Source: Clostridia bacterium
GTDB taxonomy: Bacteria; Bacillota; Clostridia; Christensenellales; Borkfalkiaceae
Assembly (NCBI GenBank): GCA_029055875.1
Contig: JAIDCJ010000022.1
Location: forward strand, 60,221 to 124,220
Reading direction: 5' to 3'
Length of the DNA stretch: 64,000 bases
The position numbers and the translations under genes were made by a program. This document shows positions 16,720-24,159 of this stretch, in pieces (the stretch's first letter is position 1; each line of letters begins with the position of its first letter). Under the pieces are notes generated by a model that saw only the letters and a list, made by a program, of their open reading frames with translations, did not search any database and was not told where the DNA came from.

Positions 16720-18383
16720 TAAAAGAGCCCCGTAATTTTACCGTTTTCGTCCACGTCGATTTTTTCCGCGGCGGGCACTTTGGGCAGCCCAGGCATGGTG
16801 AGAATGTTCCCCGTGAGCACGACCACAAACCCCGCGCCTGCGGAAATTTTCACGCTCCGCACCGTAACGGTAAAGCCCTCGGGCGCACCGAGCTTCGCGG
16901 CGTCGTCCGAAAACGAGTACTGCGTTTTCGCCATGCAGACGGGCGTATTCCCGAATCCCAGCTCTTCGAGCCGCGCAATCTGCGCCAAGGCCTCCTCGGT
17001 ATATTCCACGCCCTTGCCGCCGTAAATCTTCGTGACGACCGCATGAATTTTATCCTTAATCGGGAGCTTCTCGTCGTAGCAGTAGGTGAAATTGTTTTTC
17101 TTTTCAGTCAGGCGGACGACCTCTTCCGCAAGTGCCTCGCCGCCCTTGCCGCCCTCTGCCCAGACGGTAGAGAGCACCGCATTCACGCCGAGCGCTTTGC
17201 ACTTTTCCATGACGAGCGAAACTTCCGCGTCGGTATCGGTGGGGAAACGGTTGAGAGCCACCACCGCGGGAAGCTTGTAAACGTTCGTAATATTGGAAAC
17301 GTGCCTTAAAAGGTTGGGCAAGCCCTTTTCAAGCGCGGGAAGATTCTCTTCGCCGAGCTCCGTCTTTTCAAGCCCGCCGTGCATTTTGAGCGCGCGCACC
17401 GTTGCCACGATGACGACCGCCGCAGGCTTGAGCCCTGCGAAGCGGCACTTGATATCGAGGAACTTTTCAGCGCCCAAATCCGCGCCGAAGCCCGCTTCGG
17501 TAATGACGAAGTCGCCTAAGCGCAAAGCCGCCTTGGTTGCCACGATAGAGTTACAGCCGTGCGCGATATTGGCAAACGGCCCGCCGTGCACGAGCGCGGG
17601 CGTGCCCTCTAAGGTCTGCACGAGGTTGGGCTTTAACGCGTCTTTGAGGAGCGCACACATGGCCCCCGCCGCCTTCAAGTCCCCCGCCGTGACGGGTTTG
17701 CCTTCATAGGTATAGCCGACGATAATACGGGAAAGGCGCGCTTTCAAATCGGAAAGCGAAGTAGCAAGACACAGCACCGCCATAATCTCGCTCGCCACGG
17801 TAATATCGTAACCGTCCTTTCTCGGCACGCCGTTCTTGCCGCCGCCGAGCCCGTCCTCTACGAAACGGAGCTGTCTATCGTTCATATCCACGCATCTGCG
17901 CCAGGTGATTTTTTCGGGGTCTATTCCAAGCTCATTCCCTTGAAAAATATGGTTATCGAGCATGGCCGCAAGCAGGTTATTCGCCGCGCCGATTGCGTGG
18001 AAGTCGCCCGTGAAATGCAGGTTGATATCTTCCATAGGCACGACCTGCGCATAGCCGCCGCCCGCAGCTCCACCCTTCACGCCGAACACGGGCCCGAGCG
18101 AAGGCTCGCGGAGTGCAACCACCACGTTTTTGCCGATTCGCTTCAAGCCGTCGGCAAGACCGATGGTCGTCGTCGTTTTTCCCTCGCCTGCGGGCGTGGG
18201 CGAAATTGCGGTAACGAGCACGAGCTTGCCGTCCCTGCCGCCACGCGAGAGCACGCTTAAATCTATCTTCGCTTTATATTTCCCGTAGTATTCGATTTCG
18301 TCCTCGCTTAAGTTTGCGCGGGCGGCAATTTTCGAGATATGCTCTAACTTCGCTTCCTGTGCGATTTCGATATCCGTTTTCAT
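16719..18383 (-). CDS. fhs: Formate-tetrahydrofolate ligase
   Basis: This is a 554-residue 10-formyl-THF synthetase. The ATP site [18 protein letters not shown] lies near residue 65 and is preceded by the family start [17 protein letters not shown]. Other conserved blocks are [23 protein letters not shown] and [17 protein letters not shown] ([14 protein letters not shown]). It makes 10-formyl-THF from formate, ATP and THF for purine synthesis, formyl-Met-tRNA or acetogenic carbon flow. It sits 18 bases after the PurL-like gene and is coupled to mutY. No other Wood-Ljungdahl genes are in the window. Confidence 0.97.
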   Translation of the reverse strand: MKTDIEIAQEAKLEHISKIAARANLSEDEIEYYGKYKAKIDLSVLSRGGRDGKLVLVTAISPTPAGEGKTTTTIGLADGLKRIGKNVVVALREPSLGPVFGVKGGAAGGGYAQVVPMEDINLHFTGDFHAIGAANNLLAAMLDNHIFQGNELGIDPEKITWRRCVDMNDRQLRFVEDGLGGGKNGVPRKDGYDITVASEIMAVLCLATSLSDLKARLSRIIVGYTYEGKPVTAGDLKAAGAMCALLKDALKPNLVQTLEGTPALVHGGPFANIAHGCNSIVATKAALRLGDFVITEAGFGADLGAEKFLDIKCRFAGLKPAAVVIVATVRALKMHGGLEKTELGEENLPALEKGLPNLLRHVSNITNVYKLPAVVALNRFPTDTDAEVSLVMEKCKALGVNAVLSTVWAEGGKGGEALAEEVVRLTEKKNNFTYCYDEKLPIKDKIHAVVTKIYGGKGVEYTEEALAQIARLEELGFGNTPVCMAKTQYSFSDDAAKLGAPEGFTVTVRSVKISAGAGFVVVLTGNILTMPGLPKVPAAEKIDVDENGKITGLF

Positions 18384-18401
18384 AAAGACTCCTTTCGCGA
18401 A

Positions 18402-21400
18402 TCACTTAAAATATCTCACTGCGCTTTCAAATAGTTTCATATCATATTCGCCGGGCACGTTCTTATACAGGCCGTATCCCTTGCGCTCCGAGTGCCCCGT
18501 CTTGCCGAACACTCTGCCGTCGGGCGAGAGAATGCCCTCCACCGCGCCCAAGCTCCCGCTCGGGTTAAAGCGAAGATCCATAGTGGCTTTGCCGTCCAAG
18601 TCAACGTACTGCGTCATGATTTGTCCGCTCTCGGCAAGCTTCTTCACGAGCTCGTCGCTCGCTACGAATTTCCCCTCGCCGTGGAAAACGGGCATAGATA
18701 TAATATCACCGACCTTGACGCCCGCAAGCCACGGGGATTTCACCGAGGCAACGCGCACGTTTACGATGCGCGGGCGCGCGATACCGTGATAGACGAGCGC
18801 AGGCGTTTCTTCGGTATCGGTAATTTTCCCGTAGGGCACAAGTCCGAGCTTCAGAAGCGCTCTAAAGCCGCCGCCGATACCGCCCATGAGCCCGTCGCGC
18901 TCGTCGAGAAGCGCGTGCACCTGCTCTTTGATTTCTTCCCTGCGGAAGAACAGATTGATGAATTTGCCGGAGCCGCCCAAGTCCTCACCCGAGAACCCGT
19001 CGGGAAGAAAGACGATTTGACTGTCCTTTATATGCGCGGCAAACTTTTCTACCGAGCGCAAGACTTCTTCCTGCGTGCGGCTCTGAATCACGAAAAGTTC
19101 CGCCTTCGCGCCTGCGTCCGTAAACGCCTTCGCGGCATCGTATTCGCAGTTCGTGCCGGGGAATACGGGAATGAGCACCTTGGGGCGCACGCACTTCATA
19201 GTGCACATTGCGGAGCCCGAATAATTATAGGAAACCGTCTCCGCCTTTTTTAGAGGCGCGGGCTCATTCTGCATTTTGCTACAACGTTTTGCAAGCGCGG
19301 CGAGCGGAAGATCCTCCATGCCGTAAGAGATAAACTCGCGCTCGCTGGTTACGCCGAGCATGGTTCCCACCTCTATGTCCTCGTTAAGCTCGATAATGAA
19401 CGAGCCGTAGCGGTAACCGAAAATCCGTTCCAAAGGAACGAAAGACGCAAAGCGGAACCCGATTCTACCTCCGAGGCACATTTTGAGTACCCCTTCCGCA
19501 ACGCCGCCGCGAACAGGCGTGTAGACCGCGGCCGCCTCTTTGAGGCGCAACAGGTTGGTAACGGTGTTGAAGTTTTGAATGAGCGACTTTGCTACGGGAA
19601 GTCCGTTTTCGTCGTATTCGGGCTCCAACAAAACGACCTTATGCCCCGCCGCTTTGAATTCGGGAGAAACGACCTCGCGCACCTTGCCCGTGGTAACCGC
19701 CAGGGATACGAAAACCTCTTCGCTCAAAAAGTCCCCGCCGATTGTCGTAATGCCGAGCTCGGTTTGCGCCGTGAACGCGCCGAGCTGCGCCGCGATGGCC
19801 TGCCCCGCACGCACGGGATCGCCGTTCGATTTTGAGAAATTTCCCTGCGTGGAAAGATAGACGTCCTTAAAGCTTGCGCCCGTTGCAATGAGCTTTGAAA
19901 CGCTCTCGACGACTGCGAGATACCCGCCGTGGTAAGGATTCTTTTCCATGACGTAAGGATTACTGCCCCGCGCCGTGTACGTTACGACGTCGGTATGGCC
20001 TGCCGAAACGAGGCGCACCGCCGCCTGCGGGGGCGTCAGCTGATAGGTGCCGCCCAGCGGCATGAGCACCGTTTCCGCGCCGCACGCCTCGTGGGGCTGT
20101 TCGGATAATTCGTTCACGTCCTCCGCAACTTTCACGCACTCTTCCGAGAAGGAATAGAAGTTCGTTTTGCGGTATTCCTTTAACACCGCGGACGCAATGC
20201 CGATATGCCTGCGGGCGCCGCCCGCATTTAAGAATTCCCGCGAGATATCTACGATTGTTTTGCCGTTTTTGTTCATGACGAGGCGGCCAGGCGCGGTAAC
20301 GGTTCCCACTACCCTTGTTTCCAGATTTTCCTTTCCCGCAAGATAAATAAGCTCGTCCGCCTTATCCGCGTCCACAACGACCGCCATGCGCTCCTGCGGT
20401 TCGTTAATGGAAGGCCCGATTGCATTCAAATCGATTTCAAGTCCGTCGGCAAGAGAGCCGACCGCAACGGCCGCGCCGCCCTCCGAGGCCGCGTTGCACC
20501 GCTTGATAAGCTGCATGGCATCTTTGTTTCGTAAAAGGCGTTCAAGCTTTCTTTTCTCAATCGTGTTGCCCTTTTGCACTTCCGCGCCGACTAAAACGAT
20601 TTTATCACCCGCCGCGGGTGCATCGCTGCGCACGCTCTGCGCGGGCGAAATGACTGCGCCGTGCTTTGAAAGAGAGAGCCGCCGGTCCTCTTCGTTGCCG
20701 TCTATTTCTATTTTGATTTTTACCCCGTCGGCTTTTCGGGTTTCCTTTCTTGCCGAAAGGTATTCCCCGTAGGCTTCCTCTAAGAGCTTGTCCTCGAATT
20801 TCAGGTCCGCCGTAAATAGCGTAGCGTGACGGCCATGCTCCGACCAGTAGGCATCGATAACGCGCATTTCCGTGAGCGTCGGATCGCGGTGCTCGGACTT
20901 GAAATAGTCCTGACAGAATTTGGCGTCGTCCCCGCTGAATCCGAGCGCGTATTTTTTCGTAAACGCGGAAAGACCCTTTGCGTCCAAGTCCAAAAAGCCG
21001 CCGAGCATTTCCGTTTCCGAAGGGGCGGGGTACTCGGTTTGAAGCGTTACGGGAATGGCAAGACTTGCCTCGCAGTACTGTGCAGGGCCCATAACGTGAT
21101 TTTTGATTGCGGAAATTTCCCGCTCGGTAACGTTGCCGTACACGGCGTAAAGCTTTGCCGTGCGAATAACGGGGCGGCTGCCCCCCGCCATGAGCTGAAT
21201 GCACTGTGCCGCGAAATCCGCCCTTTGATCGAACCGGCCGGGGAGATACTCTACTGCGAATACGCGGGCGTTTTCAAGCCCCGCCGCACCCTCCAAGGCG
21301 GTTTCCGTCTGCGGTTCGGCAAACACCGTTTCCACGGCGCGGTTAAAAATCTCTTCCTCGATTTCCTCTACGTCGTAACGGCTGAGAACGCGAATATTCT

Positions 21401-21500
21401 CTACGCAATTAAGCCCGAGAATTTCTCTCACCTGTGAAAGGAGCTCTTTCGCTTCCGAATCAAACCCTTCTTTTTTCTCTACGTAAACTCTGTAAACCAT
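18402..21500 (-). CDS. PurL-like protein (FGAM synthase homologue), apparently catalytically degenerate
   Basis: The frame is uninterrupted for 1032 residues from MVYRVYVEKKEGFDSEAKEL. It is clearly homologous to the fused PurS-PurL-PurQ type of Clostridia: the N-terminal PurS-like part, YWSEHGRHATLF, GAEVQKGN, INEPQERMAVVV, NPYHGGYLAVVESVSKLIA, and a class I amidotransferase end (VLIPVFPGTNCEYDAAKAF, FHGEGKF). Three catalytic features expected from the family are absent. The ATP/Mg segment with ETHNHP is missing between RHATLF (about 225) and GAEVQKGN (about 303), a loss of roughly 200 residues. GGKDSMS is replaced by GGDFLSEE. The glutaminase GICNGF reads GIGGGF, so the nucleophile Cys is Gly near residue 876. 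It may be a pseudoenzyme, or a functional PurL may lie elsewhere. Confidence 0.85.
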   Translation of the reverse strand: MVYRVYVEKKEGFDSEAKELLSQVREILGLNCVENIRVLSRYDVEEIEEEIFNRAVETVFAEPQTETALEGAAGLENARVFAVEYLPGRFDQRADFAAQCIQLMAGGSRPVIRTAKLYAVYGNVTEREISAIKNHVMGPAQYCEASLAIPVTLQTEYPAPSETEMLGGFLDLDAKGLSAFTKKYALGFSGDDAKFCQDYFKSEHRDPTLTEMRVIDAYWSEHGRHATLFTADLKFEDKLLEEAYGEYLSARKETRKADGVKIKIEIDGNEEDRRLSLSKHGAVISPAQSVRSDAPAAGDKIVLVGAEVQKGNTIEKRKLERLLRNKDAMQLIKRCNAASEGGAAVAVGSLADGLEIDLNAIGPSINEPQERMAVVVDADKADELIYLAGKENLETRVVGTVTAPGRLVMNKNGKTIVDISREFLNAGGARRHIGIASAVLKEYRKTNFYSFSEECVKVAEDVNELSEQPHEACGAETVLMPLGGTYQLTPPQAAVRLVSAGHTDVVTYTARGSNPYVMEKNPYHGGYLAVVESVSKLIATGASFKDVYLSTQGNFSKSNGDPVRAGQAIAAQLGAFTAQTELGITTIGGDFLSEEVFVSLAVTTGKVREVVSPEFKAAGHKVVLLEPEYDENGLPVAKSLIQNFNTVTNLLRLKEAAAVYTPVRGGVAEGVLKMCLGGRIGFRFASFVPLERIFGYRYGSFIIELNEDIEVGTMLGVTSEREFISYGMEDLPLAALAKRCSKMQNEPAPLKKAETVSYNYSGSAMCTMKCVRPKVLIPVFPGTNCEYDAAKAFTDAGAKAELFVIQSRTQEEVLRSVEKFAAHIKDSQIVFLPDGFSGEDLGGSGKFINLFFRREEIKEQVHALLDERDGLMGGIGGGFRALLKLGLVPYGKITDTEETPALVYHGIARPRIVNVRVASVKSPWLAGVKVGDIISMPVFHGEGKFVASDELVKKLAESGQIMTQYVDLDGKATMDLRFNPSGSLGAVEGILSPDGRVFGKTGHSERKGYGLYKNVPGEYDMKLFESAVRYFK

Positions 21501-21545
21501 AATGAAACCTCTTTTGTAGCACAGCCTGTAACCAAAATTAAAACA

Positions 21546-21582
21546 GGACAATTCTATCCCCTATCAAAAGATAAAACTGCCC
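21546..21582 (-). promoter_or_regulatory. Leader hairpin (possible attenuator) of the PurL-like operon
   Basis: In the 5' leader a 13-base arm (21570-21582) pairs completely with 21546-21558 if three G-U pairs are allowed, with an 11-base loop. A T-rich stretch (TGTTTTAATTTTGG) follows. It could act as an attenuator or a bound RNA element. I do not recognise a known purine or PRPP riboswitch. Confidence 0.5.
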
Positions 21583-21605
21583 TTTCGGTTGTTTTTCATG
21601 AAAAT

Positions 21606-21634
21606 ATTATATCAAATTCAGCATATACCGTCAA
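21606..21634 (-). promoter_or_regulatory. Sigma-A promoter of the PurL-like/fhs/mutY operon
   Basis: Minus-strand TTGACG (21629-21634) and TATAAT (21606-21611) are 17 bases apart. The leader to the ATG at 21500 is about 100 bases and contains the hairpin at 21546-21582. Confidence 0.82.
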
Positions 21635-21660
21635 GCGGAATTTGCGAATTTTCTCAAACG

Positions 21661-21688
21661 AAAAGGCTGCCATTTCGGACAGCCTTAG
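21661..21688 (-). terminator. Probable terminator of the SDR gene
   Basis: AAGGCTG (21663-21669) pairs with CAGCCTT (21680-21686). Only four T follow on the minus strand, so it is a moderate terminator. Confidence 0.55.
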
Positions 21689-21691
21689 AGG

Positions 21692-22534
21692 TTATTTCTG
21701 ATTAAATTTTTTTCTAATCCACCAATCGGTGACGCGTTCGGGAAGCAGCTTATACATATACCGCGTGAAGCCGTTCATGCCGCCCGCCACCGCAACGGGA
21801 GGCGGATTCTTTTTCTCGGCAAGCTTGATGATCGCCTCGGCAACGAGCGACGGGCTCATGCCGCCCTGCTCGATATTCGCAAGCGCGGCGGAAGCCCTTT
21901 TCACCGAGGGCGCATAACCCATGCTTTCCTCTTCGCCGTACACTCTGCGGCTGTAAGTGAAATCGGTTGCCGTGCCGCCGGGCAGAAGCGCGCTCACCCG
22001 CACGCCGCGGCTGCGAAGCTCTACGTCCGCTTCCCGCGCGAGCATACACAGCGCCGCCTTGGATGAGGAATAGAAGCTGTCGTACGGTACGGGCATATCC
22101 CCGCCGATGGAGCCGACGAACACCACTCTGCCGCCCCGCTTTTTCAGATACGGCGTCGCTGCGCGAAGCGCTTCGATTGCGCCGAAATAGTTGACCTCGA
22201 ACAAATAGCGGTAGTCGCCGCTCTTGGCGTATTCGAGCGGCGCGGTCATTGAAAAACCCGCCGAATATATTAACAAGTCGATACCGCCGCACTCCTCACC
22301 GATTCCGTGAATGGCTTTGGAGAGCTCCCCCTCCTGCGCCGCGTCCGCCGTTACCGTGCGAACGCGTTCCCCTTTGAGCGGCGTGCGCGATACGTTGAAG
22401 GTGCGGTACCCGCGCGTAGCGAGCTTTAACGCCGTTTCTTTCCCGATTCCCGACGACGCACCCACGATAACCGCCGTGCGCTGCGGACGGACGGGCTCTC
22501 TTTCCTGTGTAACCGTTTCTGTTTTCGTTTCCAT
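21692..22534 (-). CDS. Short-chain dehydrogenase/reductase
   Basis: This is a classical SDR of about 280 residues. The cofactor motif TAVIVGASSGIGKETALKLA begins near residue 22. LLIYSAGFS is the NAG-like motif, and the Ser-Tyr-Lys catalytic set is VGSIGG then YDSFYSSSKAALCML. The N-terminus is short, polar and not membrane-directed. The C-terminal VTDWWIRKKF may form an amphipathic anchor. The ATG at 22534 follows a GGAAA SD; ATG 22543 and TTG 22549 are in frame alternatives. Substrate specificity cannot be inferred; acyl-ester or steroid-like short-chain substrates are common in this group. Confidence 0.87.
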   Translation of the reverse strand: METKTETVTQEREPVRPQRTAVIVGASSGIGKETALKLATRGYRTFNVSRTPLKGERVRTVTADAAQEGELSKAIHGIGEECGGIDLLIYSAGFSMTAPLEYAKSGDYRYLFEVNYFGAIEALRAATPYLKKRGGRVVFVGSIGGDMPVPYDSFYSSSKAALCMLAREADVELRSRGVRVSALLPGGTATDFTYSRRVYGEEESMGYAPSVKRASAALANIEQGGMSPSLVAEAIIKLAEKKNPPPVAVAGGMNGFTRYMYKLLPERVTDWWIRKKFNQK

Positions 22535-22577
22535 GCTTTCCATATACAAAATTATGTACGAATGGAAAATTTTTATA

Positions 22578-23348
22578 CTAGCCCAATGCCAAATCGAGAA
22601 CGGTCATCAGGCAGAACCCCATTACGATTCCGAGCGTTGCAACCGTCTTGTTCCCCGAAAAGCATTCGGGCACGAGCTCGGAGCAGACGACGGCGATCAT
22701 TGCGCCTGCGGAAAAGGTGAGCGCCCACGGCAAAAGCCCCGAAACGAAGGTTGCCGCCACCGCGCCGATAATACAGGACGGGATTTCGATAAACCCCGAG
22801 CCCTGCGAAAACAGGAAGCTTTTTAAGGGGCTCATGCCCTTTGCGCGGAGCGGAAAAGCAACGCACATACCCTCGGGAAAATTCTGAATGGCAATGCCCA
22901 CCGCCAGAAAGAACGCGGAGAGCACCGCGCCCTCTGCGCCTGCCGCGGCGAACGCAACGCCCACCACCATACCCTCGGGAATATTATGCAGCGTCACCGA
23001 AAAAAAGAGAAGGGTATTTTTCTTATCTCCAAGACCTTTAGGTGAAAACGCCTTGCGCGACAGAAGCACGTCGCACAGCACCACGCACGCGCCGCCGAGC
23101 AAAAACCCGACGGGCGCGGTAATATAAGCAGGTACGGAGCTTTCGTATTCGATTGCGGGCAGGAGTAGAGAAAAGAAACTTGCCGCAATCATGATTCCCG
23201 CCGCACCGCCCGTGAGTGCGGTAATTACGGTCTTGTTGATTTTTTTAGAGAAAAAGACGAAGGACGCGCCGAGCGCCGTCATTAAGTACATCATGAGGGA
23301 AGCGATAAGCGCCTGCCAGACCGCCCCTAAGTTCAAAAACCATTGCAT
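22578..23348 (-). CDS. ZIP family metal transporter
   Basis: This 256-residue membrane protein has about eight hydrophobic helices. The metal-binding motifs of ZIP proteins are present: TLHNIPEGMVVGVAFA in helix IV and AIQNFPEGMCVAFPLR in helix V, each with the His/Asn-Pro-Glu-Gly core. It probably imports Zn2+ or another divalent metal. Its organisation resembles ZupT and the GufA branch. It is divergent from the polysaccharide deacetylase, with about 110 bases between the starts. Confidence 0.9.
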   Translation of the reverse strand: MQWFLNLGAVWQALIASLMMYLMTALGASFVFFSKKINKTVITALTGGAAGIMIAASFFSLLLPAIEYESSVPAYITAPVGFLLGGACVVLCDVLLSRKAFSPKGLGDKKNTLLFFSVTLHNIPEGMVVGVAFAAAGAEGAVLSAFFLAVGIAIQNFPEGMCVAFPLRAKGMSPLKSFLFSQGSGFIEIPSCIIGAVAATFVSGLLPWALTFSAGAMIAVVCSELVPECFSGNKTVATLGIVMGFCLMTVLDLALG

Positions 23349-23460
23349 TTGTAGGACCCCCGTAAAAATGACCGACGTGCAGTCACTTCATCGTATGCGG
23401 AAAGCGCGGGCAATGGTTCGGATAATAAATAAATTTCGGAAATTAACACAAACTCGGGGT

Positions 23461-24159
23461 ATGCAGAAAAAGTATATTCCCTTTGCCGTATTTTTTGTAA
23501 TCCTTCTCGTGTTCCTTGCGCACTTCGGCGCACGGCTCGCGCTCGCCGTTCCCGCCGTAACCTACGCGGAGGAAGCGAAAAACGAACAAAAGGAAGTTTA
23601 TCTTACCTTCGACGACGGGCCGAGCACGAAAGTGACGAACCGCATTCTTGATATTCTCAAAGAAGAGAACGTAAAGGCGACCTTCTTTATCGTGAGCGAC
23701 AGAGCGTACGGAAGAAACGAAGTCCTCCGCCGCATTGCGGCGGAGGGACATACCTTGGGCGTGCATTCCAAAACGCACGATTATTCTAAGATGTACGCTT
23801 CCGACGAAGCGTTCTTTCAGGATATAGACGCCTGCGCAGACGTGATTCAAAAGATTACGGGCGTTACGCCCAAGGTGTACCGCTTCCCCGGCGGGGGGAT
23901 GCAATACCGCAAACGCCTCACACCGCTCGTAGAGCAAAAGGGCTACCAAGTAGTGAGCTGGAACGCCGTCTGCGGTGACGAGGAAATTGCGGGCGCAAGC
24001 GCGGATACGCTTGTGGAAACCTCGCTGAAAACCTCGGCGGGCAAACGGCGCGTGGTGCTCTTGTGCCACGACTCCGCGCACCATCAGGCAACGGCGGAAG
24101 CGCTCCCGCGCATTATTGCAGGCTTTCGGGAGCAAGGCTACGTTTTTTGCGCCTATTAA
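23461..24159 (+). CDS. Exported polysaccharide deacetylase (NodB domain)
   Basis: The 232 residues begin MQKKYIPFAVFFVILLVF, a signal or anchor helix, with a possible cut after LALA-VPAVTYA. The NodB domain spans residues about 45-225. LTFDDGPSTKVT gives the catalytic Asp and metal Asp, HSKTHDYSKMY the two zinc His, YRFPGGG the third motif, and LLCHDSAHH the last catalytic His. It resembles PdaA/PdaB-type peptidoglycan deacetylases, so a cell wall or spore cortex role is plausible. ATG 23461 gives a clean signal peptide. ATG 23413 is in frame with a slightly better SD. It overlaps the ATPase gene tail to tail by 47 bases. Confidence 0.88.
   Translation: MQKKYIPFAVFFVILLVFLAHFGARLALAVPAVTYAEEAKNEQKEVYLTFDDGPSTKVTNRILDILKEENVKATFFIVSDRAYGRNEVLRRIAAEGHTLGVHSKTHDYSKMYASDEAFFQDIDACADVIQKITGVTPKVYRFPGGGMQYRKRLTPLVEQKGYQVVSWNAVCGDEEIAGASADTLVETSLKTSAGKRRVVLLCHDSAHHQATAEALPRIIAGFREQGYVFCAY

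Noticed and set aside
18402..21500. Frameshift or pseudogene as explanation for the PurL-like gene.
   Set aside because: The frame is continuous from start to stop, with normal codon use and a promoter. Losses are in-frame and coincide with motif positions.
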